64,000 nucleotides of DNA from Pseudomonas crudilactis (GTDB lineage Bacteria; Pseudomonadota; Gammaproteobacteria; Pseudomonadales; Pseudomonadaceae), in the NCBI RefSeq assembly GCF_013433315.1, contig NZ_WXVV01000033.1, positions 1-64,000 of the forward strand, in the 5' to 3' direction. Of this stretch, positions 35,166 through 43,623 are shown piece by piece. The first letter of the stretch is position 1, and each line of letters begins with the position of its first letter. Both the position numbers and the translations under genes were made by a program. A model generated the notes under the pieces. The model was not told where the DNA came from. It searched no databases and saw nothing but the letters and a program-made list of their open reading frames with translations.

Positions 35166-35414
35166 ATGTCGTTCGGTACATTGGTCGAATTCGGCGTCAC
35201 GCCTGTAAAAGTCGCACGCGCCCCGTTATATGGGCTGATGCTTGCAGTCGTGCTGGCCGGGTGCGCAAGCTTGCATTGGGTCGATGCGCCGTTTCTTGAT
35301 CGCGACGGCACACTCTGGCTGCCCGCTGCGCAAATGGATCGCGTCGGTCTGTTCAATGACGGCACGCCGCGGGTGCAATGGCCGATGACGGTGTTTCGTT
35401 TGTCCAAACGGTAG
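35166..35414 (+). CDS. Small putative lipoprotein, 82 aa
   Basis: An 82-residue protein with a hydrophobic segment LYGLMLAVVLAGCASLHWV containing a lipobox-like LAGC at about residue 32. The mature part (DAPFLDRDGTLWLPAAQMDRVGLFNDGTPRVQWPMTVFRLSKR) has no family that I recognise. The start at 35166 has GAGG upstream; a second ATG at residue 25 would give a shorter, more typical lipoprotein signal and is possible. Convergent with the EAL gene, 20 bases between stops. Confidence 0.55.
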   Translation: MSFGTLVEFGVTPVKVARAPLYGLMLAVVLAGCASLHWVDAPFLDRDGTLWLPAAQMDRVGLFNDGTPRVQWPMTVFRLSKR

Positions 35415-35434
35415 GGTGGCAGGGAACCGTACAC

Positions 35435-37021
35435 CTACTGGAGCACGGGCTCCTGCGCATCATGATCGATCACAACGCTCGCCTGCTCTTGATAGAACCG
35501 TTGAAACTCTTCGGCCGGCATCGGTTTGGCAAACAACCAGCCCTGACCGAAATGCACACCGTGATCGCGCAGGTAATCCAGCTGCGCCGGGGTTTCGATG
35601 CCTTCGGCGACAATCTGCAGGCGCATGCTCTTGGCCATTTCGATGATGTGGTTGATCACCGAACCGGCGTCAGGGGCCTTGTCGATGGTGTCGACGAACG
35701 ACTTGTCGATCTTCAGTACATCCAGCGGTAATTGCTGCAAGTGTTGAAGGCTGGAGAAACCGGTGCCGAAATCGTCGATGGCGGCCAGATAACCCAGTGC
35801 GCGGGCCTGATCGACGGTGTTGCGGGCAGAGTCGATTTCGACAAAACCGCGTTCGGTGGCTTCCAGCCAGATTTGATGCGCACGCACGCCGGTCTGGCTC
35901 AACGCAGCTTCCAGCTTGGGCAGAAAACGGCCACTGCAAACGTCCTCGGCGGCGAGATTGATCGCCACGTGCAAATCGCGCTGTTCGACCAGCAGCGGGC
36001 CGAGATCGCGCATCACACACTCGATCACTTGATCGGTGATTGGCAGGATCAGGCCGCTGTGTTCGGCCATCGGAATGAACGCGTCGGGTCGCACCAGCCT
36101 GCCGTCCGGACGTTGCCAGCGCACCAGTGCCTCGGCGCCGATGCATGTCCCTTCGCTCAAATCCATGATCGGCTGGTAATGAACGACGAACTCACGATTG
36201 CGCACGGCTTGCTGCAGTTCGGCCAGCGGCGACAGGCATTGACGGGTGCGCCTGATGATCAGCAGCGCCAGGATGCCGGCCAGCAACCCGCCGATCGGCA
36301 GCAGCAACATCTCCATGCGGATCAGGCCTTGCAGCAGATCCCGGCGCGACAGAGCTGCGATGGCGACCCAATCGCCGCTGTGCACTAGGGTGTAGAGATA
36401 ACCGTCCTGCAGACCCGAGGCGGGCCCGGAATGCACGCGTGTCAAAAAATGTTCGGCGCCCGGGCGTGAGACGCCGACCAGATCCCCGGCAGCGGTGCCG
36501 ACTGCCAGGTGCAAGTCTTCGTCCAGCATCACATGGAGAAATTGCGCGGGGTCGACCAGCACATTGAAGGCCGCGTATTGCAGCGCCATCATCGGTTTGG
36601 CAGGGACGATGCGCGACTGCACATCGAGAGATATGCGCACACCGTCGGCGGTGGTGAAGTCTTCGCGCCATGGCGTCACGTGATGGCCGACTAAGCCCCA
36701 TGAACCGCATGCGTAGATTTCTTGCTCGACATAGCCGACGGACTTCACTGTTAACGTGTTGATGGTCAGCAGGCGCATCTCATCGATGCTCTCAGGCGTG
36801 CACGGTGCCAGCTCGGAACCGGCGATGGCTTTCAGTGCCCCGGCGGCTTCATTGAACGTGCCGTTGGCGCGGCTGGAGGCCACGGCAGCAAGGGTTTCCA
36901 GACGCTGCTGAGCAGACGCCAGATTGAGCATCCAGGCGAGGTAGCCCATCAGAATCACTGGCAGCAAGACACACGGAAGCCCCAGGAGAATGCTCCCCCA
37001 GACGATGCGTTTTTTATTCAT
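35435..37021 (-). CDS. Cyclic-di-GMP phosphodiesterase, CSS-motif sensor plus EAL domain
   Basis: A 528-residue membrane enzyme. TM1 at about residues 8-30, then a periplasmic CSS-type domain with CTPESIDEM and YACGSWGLVGHH cysteines, TM2 near 245-265 (LLLPIGGLLAGILALLII), and a cytosolic EAL domain from about 275. Catalytic features are intact: EALVRWQRPDG, NLAAED, DDFGTGFSSLQHLQQLPLDVLKIDK, and the late AEGIETPAQLDYL. It hydrolyses c-di-GMP; CSS domains sense periplasmic redox through disulfide formation, so activity probably follows envelope redox state. Confidence 0.92.
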   Translation of the reverse strand: MNKKRIVWGSILLGLPCVLLPVILMGYLAWMLNLASAQQRLETLAAVASSRANGTFNEAAGALKAIAGSELAPCTPESIDEMRLLTINTLTVKSVGYVEQEIYACGSWGLVGHHVTPWREDFTTADGVRISLDVQSRIVPAKPMMALQYAAFNVLVDPAQFLHVMLDEDLHLAVGTAAGDLVGVSRPGAEHFLTRVHSGPASGLQDGYLYTLVHSGDWVAIAALSRRDLLQGLIRMEMLLLPIGGLLAGILALLIIRRTRQCLSPLAELQQAVRNREFVVHYQPIMDLSEGTCIGAEALVRWQRPDGRLVRPDAFIPMAEHSGLILPITDQVIECVMRDLGPLLVEQRDLHVAINLAAEDVCSGRFLPKLEAALSQTGVRAHQIWLEATERGFVEIDSARNTVDQARALGYLAAIDDFGTGFSSLQHLQQLPLDVLKIDKSFVDTIDKAPDAGSVINHIIEMAKSMRLQIVAEGIETPAQLDYLRDHGVHFGQGWLFAKPMPAEEFQRFYQEQASVVIDHDAQEPVLQ

Positions 37022-37291
37022 TTGTCGCCACCTTGGCCACAGGCCTGTGACGTGCGCACAGCACGGCTGATTTCAGCAAAGACAGATTACGACGGCAGCG
37101 GCTTACCGATATTGCTGCAGATCAATGTGTGTGATGGATGGATCAAGCCCCAAAACCGGAACCGCGCGTTTCACCGCTGCGTACCCGGTAGTAGCGCAAA
37201 TGGGTGGCGAGCAACGGATCTGAATGGCTTGCTGACGTTCGGCCCTATATCCTGCACGCCTGTGTGATGGAATGACTTAGGGAAGAATTGC
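37022..37291. other. 270-bp divergent intergenic region
   Basis: Lies between the EAL gene (leftward) and the saccharopine-dehydrogenase-like gene (rightward). No coding frame is supported and no clear operator palindrome is visible; promoters of both genes are expected here. Confidence 0.4.
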
Positions 37292-38419
37292 ATGCCGTTC
37301 AGGGTGATGGTGGTCGGTGGTTACGGAAATTTCGGCAGCATCGTCTGCCGGCATCTGGCGTTGATGGCGGATGTGGAACTGGTGCTGTCGGGCCGCAATT
37401 CGCGCAAGTTGCAAAGCAAACTTGATGAGCTCAACCGTCATTCGGCCAACGTCTGCGCAGGCTGGTGCGGCGATGCCATGGGTAGCGAGTTCAAATCCGC
37501 ACTGAATGCGCTGAACATTCAGTTGGTCGTCCACACCGGCGGGCCGTTTCAGGGGCAATCCTATGCCGTCGCCGAGAGCTGCATCGACGCGGGCGTGAAC
37601 TACTGCGATCTGGCTGACTGCCGAACTTTCGTCAACGGCATCGACGTGCTCGATGCGCGGGCGAAACAGGCTGGCGTGGCGATCCTCAGCGGTTGCAGTT
37701 CGGTGCCAACGCTGTCGTCGGCAATCATCGATGAACAGCGCCAGCGCTTTTCGCGCATCGACTCGATCGAACACGGCATTTCCTCATCGGCGAAAATGCC
37801 GGGGCTGTCGACCATCGAAGGCGTACTCGCCTATGCCGGCAAGCCGATCAAACAGCTGAAGAACGGCAAGGTGCATGAAGTGTCCGGCTGGCTGGACCTG
37901 ACCTTGCGCAAAATGCCGCAGATGGGTACCAGGCTGCTGGCTAACGTTGATGTCCCGGACATGGACATTTTCGCCAGCCGTTATGGCGCGCAGACCCTGA
38001 AGTTCAAGGCCGGCGCAGGGCTGAAACTCGGCGGCATCGCCAACGGCTTGCTGGCGCAGGCACTGAAAGTCGGACTTGTTCGCGACCATGCCCTGTGGGC
38101 CGGCAGACTGCATCGCCTGGGCCTGCGCTTCGAGCGTTTCGGCGATGGCAAAAGCGCGATGTACATCGACGTTCGGGGCCTTGGGGTTGACGGCAAACCG
38201 CTGTCGATGACCGCGCAACTCACCGCCCTGAACGATAAAGGCCCGGAAATCCCCAGCTGCGCCGCCGTGGCACTGGTGACAAAAATGGCTTCGGGCTTCG
38301 TACCGGCCGCCGGCGCCCGACCGTGCGTGGGCGAAATCAGCGTCGCCGAATACATGGCCGCCATCAACGACCCGGCCAACCTGAGCTTGGTCGTGAACTT
38401 CTCGGACGGGCAGCGCTGA
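37292..38419 (+). CDS. Saccharopine dehydrogenase-like NAD(P)-binding protein
   Basis: A 375-residue protein with N-terminal Rossmann motif VMVVGGYGNFGSIVCRHLA (GxGxxG variant) and VELVLSGRNSRKLQSKL, followed by VHTGGPFQGQSYAVAESCIDAGVNYCDLADCR, the pattern of the saccharopine dehydrogenase NADP-binding family. Substrate unknown. It is directly followed, one base after the stop, by a DUF2269 membrane gene, suggesting co-function. It resembles the 45489 oxidoreductase in fold but is not a close copy. Confidence 0.83.
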   Translation: MPFRVMVVGGYGNFGSIVCRHLALMADVELVLSGRNSRKLQSKLDELNRHSANVCAGWCGDAMGSEFKSALNALNIQLVVHTGGPFQGQSYAVAESCIDAGVNYCDLADCRTFVNGIDVLDARAKQAGVAILSGCSSVPTLSSAIIDEQRQRFSRIDSIEHGISSSAKMPGLSTIEGVLAYAGKPIKQLKNGKVHEVSGWLDLTLRKMPQMGTRLLANVDVPDMDIFASRYGAQTLKFKAGAGLKLGGIANGLLAQALKVGLVRDHALWAGRLHRLGLRFERFGDGKSAMYIDVRGLGVDGKPLSMTAQLTALNDKGPEIPSCAAVALVTKMASGFVPAAGARPCVGEISVAEYMAAINDPANLSLVVNFSDGQR

Positions 38420-38420
38420 C

Positions 38421-38912
38421 ATGCTCTACCTGTGCCTGAAGTACCTGCACATCATCGCCGCGATCTTCCTGTTCGGTTTCGGCATGGGCTCCTACCTCTA
38501 CCTGATCGCCGCCAGCCGCACGCGCAACCCGCAAGTGATTGCCCACGTGGCGCGCATGGTAGTCGGCTTCGACACGTGGATCACCACGCCGGCCGGTTTC
38601 GTGCAGATCATCACCGGTTATCTGCTGATGCGCCTGTCGGGGCTGAGCATGAGTACCGAGTGGGTGCTGACCTCGTTGCTCATCTTCTTCTGCGTCGGCT
38701 CGCTGTGGTTGCCGGTCCTGCTGTTGCAGAAGCGGCTGTGCGTGATGGCGGCGAATGCGAGCGAAGTGGGGGCGGCGCTTGATGAGCAGTATCAAGCCGT
38801 GTACCGGAAATGGTTCTGGATGGGCGTGATGGGTTTTGCCGGAATGTTTGTCATCGTGCTGATGATGGTCACGAAGATGACGCCGGTGCAGTTGTTCAGC
38901 TTTCTGGTGTAG
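38421..38912 (+). CDS. DUF2269-family integral membrane protein
   Basis: A 163-residue protein with four hydrophobic helices (KYLHIIAAIFLFGFGMGSYLYLIA, FVQIITGYLLMRL, WVLTSLLIFFCVGSLWLPVLLL, WFWMGVMGFAGMFVIVLMMV). The first block LKYLHIIAA is characteristic of DUF2269. Function unknown; inner membrane. Translationally close to the preceding dehydrogenase gene and overlapping the convergent DCC gene by 17 bases. Confidence 0.83.
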   Translation: MLYLCLKYLHIIAAIFLFGFGMGSYLYLIAASRTRNPQVIAHVARMVVGFDTWITTPAGFVQIITGYLLMRLSGLSMSTEWVLTSLLIFFCVGSLWLPVLLLQKRLCVMAANASEVGAALDEQYQAVYRKWFWMGVMGFAGMFVIVLMMVTKMTPVQLFSFLV

Positions 38913-39363
38913 CTGCGGTGGCTTTCAGGAAGCGCTGTTCGTGATCTGGGGTGGGGAGCAGGCAGGTGTCGTATTTACCGAACAGGCGATAGCGGTTTAG
39001 CGCGATACGGTCGTAGGCCCAGTCGCGCAGGCTGCGGGGGAAAACGCGCAGCAACTGCAACGGTTGCCAGCGGGTCGGGAGTTGGCTGATGACTTCGAAG
39101 AAGGCGTCTGAGCGTTCCCAGTAATGGTGGTCGCGGATGACGGCCATGGTGTCGAATTGATCGATGGGGAGGCCGGCCCATGCCAGAAGTGCTTGGCCTT
39201 CGGGCGATTGCACGGAGGCGAGGCGTACGCGGTGTTGGTGGTCGTGGCGGATCAGAAAGCGCGCCCAGCCGTTGCAGAGTTTGCAGACGCCATCGAACAG
39301 GACCACGGATTCGCCGGGATTGAGGAGCGGGGCGGCGGTAGGGCGGGTTTTTGAGGTGGGCAT
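38896..39363 (-). CDS. DCC-family thiol-disulfide oxidoreductase-like protein
   Basis: A 155-residue protein with the DCC signature VVLFDGVCKLCNGWARFLIRHDHQHRVRLASVQSPEGQALL. The two Cys in VCKLCN form a thioredoxin-like redox pair. Late YRLFGKYDTCLLP is also typical. Predicted cytosolic or membrane-associated redox protein, partner unknown. Confidence 0.88.
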   Translation of the reverse strand: MPTSKTRPTAAPLLNPGESVVLFDGVCKLCNGWARFLIRHDHQHRVRLASVQSPEGQALLAWAGLPIDQFDTMAVIRDHHYWERSDAFFEVISQLPTRWQPLQLLRVFPRSLRDWAYDRIALNRYRLFGKYDTCLLPTPDHEQRFLKATAATPES

Positions 39364-39462
39364 GGGGTTGGGTTCGGGAAAGGCTGGAATGTTGCGATCA
39401 TAGCCTTAGAAGTTGCTGTCTGCGAATGGCCGTACCTGGCAAGAACCGGCGAGAGTGTGAAC

Positions 39463-40050
39463 TCACCGCTCCGTGACAAATATCAAGTCGGGCCAAGTCT
39501 CACGCCACGCTGAGGCTCGAATGCGGTCCAGAAACATGGCTTGTTTTTCGATTCTGAATCGCTCTGTTGGCCGCACCACCCGCGAGAACAGATCTTCCAG
39601 CCCGAACGGCGCCAAAACCTCTATCTCATCGTGATGATCAAGTCTGACAGCGACGGCGGTTGCGGTTTCGGGCCAATAGGTCATTGCATCGGCAGCGGAG
39701 CGATAGGGAGCATCGGCGTTGCGCAAGTGCATTCGAGCCTGATTTTTTACAGACCAGTTCAATTCGCTACAGAGGCTAGAGAGTATGCTTTCCAGTGCCG
39801 AATCTACTTGCGCACTGGCACGTGCCGGGTCGAACCAGATGATATCGATATCTGCGCGCAGCGCTGAAGACTGGCGCTGATGCAGATGATCCCACACCAG
39901 GCTGCGCACGAAGCCGGCGCCAATCCAGCAGTCCGGCAAGTTCAGATCGCGAGCTATGCGCAGGATTTTCATCCTTACAGGATCCTGAGTGAGCAGGGTT
40001 TTTAGCTGTGCTTCGTGCTGCATTGGGTTTTTCTCATTGCGCTTGGTCAT
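39463..40050 (-). CDS. Nucleotidyltransferase family protein
   Basis: A 195-residue (or 186 if begun at the ATG at 40023, which has a GAGAA upstream) protein. The nucleotidyltransferase core is IGAGFVRSLVWDHLH followed by RADIDIIWFDP with the catalytic Asp pair, then YRSAADAMTYWPETATAVAVRL. It belongs to the COG3575-type group of minimal nucleotidyltransferases with unknown acceptor. It is the last ordinary gene before the AT-rich accessory region. Confidence 0.8.
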   Translation of the reverse strand: MTKRNEKNPMQHEAQLKTLLTQDPVRMKILRIARDLNLPDCWIGAGFVRSLVWDHLHQRQSSALRADIDIIWFDPARASAQVDSALESILSSLCSELNWSVKNQARMHLRNADAPYRSAADAMTYWPETATAVAVRLDHHDEIEVLAPFGLEDLFSRVVRPTERFRIEKQAMFLDRIRASAWRETWPDLIFVTER

Positions 40051-40099
40051 TTGATCTTGTCAAAGGTAGCCACAATCGTGACATTCGATGAATGCTTTC

Positions 40100-40157
40100 G
40101 ACTGTTTTTGGCCAGAAGCGGATCGTCGTGAATGTCCGCTTTCGGCCAAGAGCTGCC
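40100..40157. repeat. Inverted pair of the GGCCGAAAGC-type dispersed repeat
   Basis: GACTGTTTTTGGCCAGAAGC at 40100 resembles the forward form and GTCCGCTTTCGGCCAAGAGC at 40134 is the reverse complement of the form seen at 42682 and 44544. The two copies are separated by 11 bases. Confidence 0.6.
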
Positions 40158-40304
40158 ATTCACAGGTGCAGCTGTTGCACCTGACAAATCCAATAGACAC
40201 ACACCTTACAACTTAGTAATCTCGGTAACTTGACTATCTGCCGTTTCCCTTGCCTAAGTTCAAGATATTGCCCGCATCACACTATTTTCTTACAAGGAGC
40301 CTGC

Positions 40305-40340
40305 ATGGGTAAAGTGACTAATATGGAACAAGTAGAATAA
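40305..40340 (+). other. 11-codon ORF with a consensus ribosome site
   Basis: ATG at 40305 is preceded by AAGGAG at optimal spacing and encodes MGKVTNMEQVE then TAA. It may be a leader peptide or the 5' stub of a gene whose body was lost when the HNH cassette was acquired. Confidence 0.4.
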
Positions 40341-40389
40341 TATTGTCATTTGTATTTTACTTAATTATAGTTATCATCCGGGAGTGACT

Positions 40390-41175
40390 GTGACCATTAC
40401 AAATTCTGAAATTAAAAAGCTATACGGACTTGCAGCAGGCAGATGCAGTATTTGCAAACTTAATGTGTTTCTCAACGATGTTCATATTGGAGAGATGGCA
40501 CACATCATAGCTAAAAGCACAAATGGCACGCGAGGTGGTGAGGAGTTATCGCATGGCAGGAACTCATATGAGAATTTAATTTTGCTTTGTGCAAATCATC
40601 ACACAGAAGTAGATCAAAATCCTCAGCGTTATCCAGTTAATGAGCTTAACAGAATTAAGTCGGAGCATGAGAGGGTCGCGGCATCTGTTTTCGAGTCACC
40701 AAGAGAAAGGCAGAATGACGTGGATTTTCTTAGTTTATTCATGCGTTTTGTCCCATTTACCCGTCTTCGTTATTTTACCGATGGGCTGCCTATATCGGTA
40801 AGTTTGAATTTATGCGCAGTTGGGGACACTTTTGATGCTTTACTTATCGACAATCCTCACCTGTACCCATTGAATGACTCTGGCCTTCAGACCCGCTTTG
40901 ACAGCTTCATTAAAAGCTACTATGCACTTTGGAGTCTAATTGCTGGATTTACCAAAGTTGACGGCCGTCACCAAGCTCATTTCAGCCAGGCGAATGATAG
41001 AGGGGACTTGCATATGGAAAAGAGGCATCTGCCGTATGCTGAAGTGGTCAAGTTATCAAAAAAAATAAATACCAGAAATCACGAGTTTATAGCGGAGCAT
41101 GCAGGGCTAATCGACTTTATTAGAAAAAATTTTAAAGAGGTAGATCTAGATTCATACGAGCCATATAAGATTTAA
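40390..41175 (+). CDS. HNH endonuclease, AT-rich accessory gene
   Basis: A 261-residue protein. Residues about 12-85 form a zinc-supported HNH nuclease: RCSICKLNVF, then EMAHIIAKSTNG (first His), YENLILLCANHHTEVD (Asn and His). The C-terminal 170 residues are unrecognised and may be a specificity or sensor domain. GTG 40390 is favoured over GTG 40384 because GGAG lies at 40381-40384. The gene is markedly AT-rich against its surroundings, which suggests horizontal transfer. HNH proteins with unknown tails are common in phage defence and in mobile elements; neither is proven here. Confidence 0.82.
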   Translation: MTITNSEIKKLYGLAAGRCSICKLNVFLNDVHIGEMAHIIAKSTNGTRGGEELSHGRNSYENLILLCANHHTEVDQNPQRYPVNELNRIKSEHERVAASVFESPRERQNDVDFLSLFMRFVPFTRLRYFTDGLPISVSLNLCAVGDTFDALLIDNPHLYPLNDSGLQTRFDSFIKSYYALWSLIAGFTKVDGRHQAHFSQANDRGDLHMEKRHLPYAEVVKLSKKINTRNHEFIAEHAGLIDFIRKNFKEVDLDSYEPYKI

Positions 41176-41211
41176 GAATAACTCAAAATGGCCAGCTTCG
41201 CAGAGCTCCCA

Positions 41212-41252
41212 CGAAAGGTCGATAAGTGTCCGTTTACCAATTCGACCTTTCG
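41212..41252 (+). other. Perfect 11-bp inverted repeat after the HNH gene
   Basis: CGAAAGGTCGA (41212-41222) pairs with TCGACCTTTCG (41242-41252) across a 19-base loop, 37 bases after the HNH stop. T-rich sequence follows at a distance. It may act as terminator or as an element boundary. Confidence 0.5.
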
Positions 41253-41396
41253 CTTTAGTGCGTACTTTTTAGGGCTTGACTTCTCTACTTGTCACGCAGG
41301 ATTTCGCTTAAACGTTCGGCAAATCTTTTAGAACGCGACGCTGATTATTGAGTGATTGCTCATGGCCGACTGTTACCAGTTCGCGACTGGTGACTG

Positions 41397-41423
41397 GCGA
41401 CTCTCGGCCAGAAGCGGCCTTTC
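41397..41423 (-). repeat. Dispersed GGCCGAAAGC-type repeat (reverse copy)
   Basis: On the minus strand GGCCGCTTCTGGCCGAGAG matches the core CGCTTCTGGCCGAAAG of the copies at 44544 and 59253. It separates the HNH gene from the GIY-YIG operon. Confidence 0.55.
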
Positions 41424-41452
41424 TTCCCAGCCCCCCAATAAAATCTCATATT

Positions 41453-41971
41453 TCAGACAACTGTATCCTTCAGAGCAAGATCAAGAGCTTCGAACGAAGA
41501 TTTAATCTTAACTCTATTTTCCCTGTTCCAGTCGGCTCCCGGGTGTCGAAGTATTAGTTCTTCCTCAAGGTAATTTCTAAGCGACTCAGGGTGTACCTCT
41601 ATCCAAGCAATCTCTACCGCTCCTCCGCCGCAGGCATGTGCCATGATGCTAGCCAACTTCGATCCAGTCTTCTCGTGCTTTCGGAAGAGATGGTTCGTCA
41701 CGCGTTGTCGTGCCAGTTTCTTAGTTGTTTTTCCGAGATATCTGAGTGCGCTTTCTGATGTATCGTCTTTACTAGTAAAAATGGCGTACAGATTTGCGGA
41801 TCCTGAAACGCTTTCCAATAGCGACCTATTCGCGCGGGCAAGCGCATCGCCGTCCCAAGGGGTCGTTGCAGCCGGTGGGAACAACACGCGTACTCTCTGC
41901 TCAGGCTCCAAAAGGTGAACTTCAACTTGAGAAAGGAACTCCTCCAATGACGTAATCTGTTCGTACTGCAT
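41453..41971 (-). CDS. GIY-YIG-like nuclease superfamily protein
   Basis: A 172-residue protein. The central part fits a GIY-YIG fold: SANLYAIFTSKDDTSESALRYLGKTTKKLARQRVTNHLF, with LYAIF in place of GIY, RYLGKT as the YIG segment, then the basic R-x-R...H. It continues to the catalytic Glu in RNYLEEELILRHPGADWNREN, and WN is typical of the last motif. It may cut DNA. Second gene of a minus-strand pair with the unknown gene at 42050, 78 bases apart. AT-richer than the genome around it. Confidence 0.65.
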   Translation of the reverse strand: MQYEQITSLEEFLSQVEVHLLEPEQRVRVLFPPAATTPWDGDALARANRSLLESVSGSANLYAIFTSKDDTSESALRYLGKTTKKLARQRVTNHLFRKHEKTGSKLASIMAHACGGGAVEIAWIEVHPESLRNYLEEELILRHPGADWNRENRVKIKSSFEALDLALKDTVV

Positions 41972-42049
41972 GGCAGAAAATAAGTCTCCTTAGGGCCAAT
42001 GATCAAGCGAGGAAAAATTCAAAGCAGTCTGCGACCAAATTACACGTGG

Positions 42050-42511
42050 TCACCTGGAAGCTTGGTGATTTTTAACCAAATGCGGTTCAGATTTACGACT
42101 CAACCAATTACTTCCAGTAATTATGTATTCTTTAGAAAGATACTCATCCTCTTGGCTCAGGAGCAAAATTTGGTCAGTCCTGAGCTGAACCATTTGAAGT
42201 TGATTTAAAGGATCGATAGGGTTGAGTATTCGCTCAAAATGAGGGTTAAGAGTTTCACTGGATCCGTCGCTGAAAGTCAACTTAAGTCGCCGTTCGTCCT
42301 GATCTAAAAATATTTTAAACTTTCTTGTGGTTATTGAGTAGCCGTCATATATCTCTCCAAAGCCACCTGCAAATTCAGATAGAAACTTTGGCGCAGACCT
42401 CATCTCGACATTCAGCGTGAGATTTACTTCTCCGTCAAGACCGCGTGTTTTTTTGAGCGAGGCATAAAGCTTATAAATATTATTCACTGTTTCTTCCCTG
42501 ATTTGAAGCAT
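42050..42511 (-). CDS. Unknown protein encoded upstream of the GIY-YIG-like gene
   Basis: A 153-residue protein (or 145 residues if begun at the GTG at 42487, which has GGGAAG well placed; I slightly favour that start). It looks like a soluble alpha/beta protein: NNIYKLYASLKKTRGLDGEVNLTLNVEMRSAPKFLSEF..., FKIFLDQDERRLKLTFSDGSSETLNPHFERIL. No family recognised. Same strand as the GIY-YIG-like gene and probably co-transcribed, so it could be its partner, inhibitor or targeting subunit. Confidence 0.6.
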   Translation of the reverse strand: MLQIREETVNNIYKLYASLKKTRGLDGEVNLTLNVEMRSAPKFLSEFAGGFGEIYDGYSITTRKFKIFLDQDERRLKLTFSDGSSETLNPHFERILNPIDPLNQLQMVQLRTDQILLLSQEDEYLSKEYIITGSNWLSRKSEPHLVKNHQASR

Positions 42512-42583
42512 CTATGCAGTTCAAGATGCACTCACTATTGTCATGGTTTGATTTTACACGGCTTTTATCAGCTTGGGCTGCAA

Positions 42584-42611
42584 GTCGGCAGTCGGCAGTC
42601 GGCAGTCGGCA
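42584..42611. repeat. Four perfect 7-bp tandem repeats (GTCGGCA)
   Basis: GTCGGCA is repeated four times without error between the accessory operon and the duplicated unit. It is too short and spacer-free for CRISPR; probably a slippage repeat. Confidence 0.85.
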
Positions 42612-42681
42612 ATGGATGGTGCCAGCCCGTAGTCGTCGCTGGCAATAGGAGGGTTTGGGTTGAAAGCGGTCAGTCGCGACC

Positions 42682-42705
42682 GTCCGCTCCTGGCCGAAAG
42701 CAGAC
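42682..42705 (+). repeat. Dispersed GGCCGAAAGC-type repeat
   Basis: GTCCGCTCCTGGCCGAAAGC then AGAC; corresponds to the copy at 44544 and forms the left edge of duplication copy A. Confidence 0.6.
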
Positions 42706-42768
42706 ACAAAATACAACCTTGATCCCTTTGTGACAGCAACCTGATCACCGCCACAAAAGGATTACCCC

Positions 42769-43131
42769 TCAATCCACCGGCACAACATTATCCAGCGCTC
42801 GATTCACCGCCAATTCCCCCAGCATCACCACTTGCGCAATCCCCAGCGCAGTTTTGCGGTGGCCTGGGTCCAGGAGGGCGGCGAAGTTGCAGAGCATTTC
42901 GGTGGCTGAACTAAGGGACTCGCTGGCGTTGACGAGTAGGGATTCGCTGTCGTAGTCGGCGTTGGCCAGAAACATGGGCGCGTGTTTCTGGTCGCTGCCC
43001 ATGATGCGTTGGGTTGGCCTGAGGTAATAATCGAGGGCGTGCTCGGCGGCTTCGTGGAATTTCTTGGAGTTGGGGGATTCATACGGGGAGGCCGGATCTG
43101 TTTCCGGCGGGTTCGGCGTGATCTTGAACAT
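42769..43131 (-). CDS. DUF6124-type protein, copy A (intact)
   Basis: A 120-residue protein: MFKITPNPPETDPASPYESP N-terminal Pro-rich part, then a helical domain AAEHALDYYLRPTQ, with FLANADYDSESLLVNASESLSSATEMLCNFAALLDPGHRKTALGIAQVVMLGELAVNRALDNV. This is a Pseudomonas-typical helical family (DUF6124/DUF3077-like) of unknown function, often present in several copies per genome. ATG 43131 is preceded by AGGAAAAAG. A long structured leader lies upstream. The paralogue at 44631 is frameshifted, so this is the functional copy here. Confidence 0.8.
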   Translation of the reverse strand: MFKITPNPPETDPASPYESPNSKKFHEAAEHALDYYLRPTQRIMGSDQKHAPMFLANADYDSESLLVNASESLSSATEMLCNFAALLDPGHRKTALGIAQVVMLGELAVNRALDNVVPVD

Positions 43132-43159
43132 GTTCTTCTTTTTCCTGTTATGTGGCCGC

Positions 43160-43480
43160 CGCACCGAGCTACTAAACAGGGGGTGGCAGCTGTACGCAGG
43201 TTAGTAGACCGGGGAAAAGAAGAAAGCCGGCGCGCCCGAGGGCGCCCTACGCACAGCCGCCATCGAGTGCAGGTACGTGAATACCTTTTGATGGACGCTT
43301 GTGCACTTTCATTTACCACGGGCTACTAAACCCGATCACTGGGAATCAGTGATGCGAACCAAGTTACCGGTGGCCCTTGAAGCGCACAAGCCGGCGGATT
43401 CTGGCGTAGTCGTAGGCAACGGCGCAAGACGTTGTAGCCTTAAGCAGGTAACGCGACGTGTCTTTTAAACAACCACGAAA
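43160..43480 (-). promoter_or_regulatory. Structured leader of DUF6124 copy A
   Basis: About 320 bases without a gene, read on the minus strand toward the DUF6124 start. Three copies of one element occur: TTTAGTAG in the loop of a CGGG/CCCG hairpin (43334-43319), its complement CTACTAA (43207-43201) held in GGT...ACC, and a second TTTAGTAG (43176-43169). Other hairpins include CACTG/CAGTG (43337-43354 region) and a GGCGC/GCGCC stem near 43230-43250. The middle element can pair with either partner. The region 43383-43470 is nearly identical in copy B. Direction is inferred from the position of the gene. Confidence 0.6.
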
Positions 43481-43623
43481 AACGCCTAAACACGCCTCAT
43501 CAACACGCCGTTCAAACTGATATTCGTCGGTCCATCCTCCAGCTCAGCCAATGGCTTGGAACCCTCACGCCAAGGCACGCACCAACACTAAGTTGCAACC
43601 CAAAAAGACGAGGAGGGATACCT

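Larger units (their letters stand above)
40051..40389. other. 339-bp junction region with repeats and a leader ORF
   Basis: Holds two facing copies of a dispersed repeat (40100-40122 and 40134-40157), a CAGGTGCA/TGCACCTG hairpin (40163-40183), and an 11-codon ORF with a strong ribosome site (40305-40340). Base composition falls sharply toward AT from about 40310. It looks like the left junction of an acquired segment. Confidence 0.5.

Noticed and set aside
42584..42611. Possible CRISPR array
   Set aside because: Units of 7 bases without spacers are a simple tandem repeat.
42982..43329. 115-codon plus-strand frame over the DUF6124 leader
   Set aside because: Shares RRLVDR...RRARGRP with the frame at 45048-45332, but this follows from the conserved leader DNA; the frames differ in length and have no start signals.
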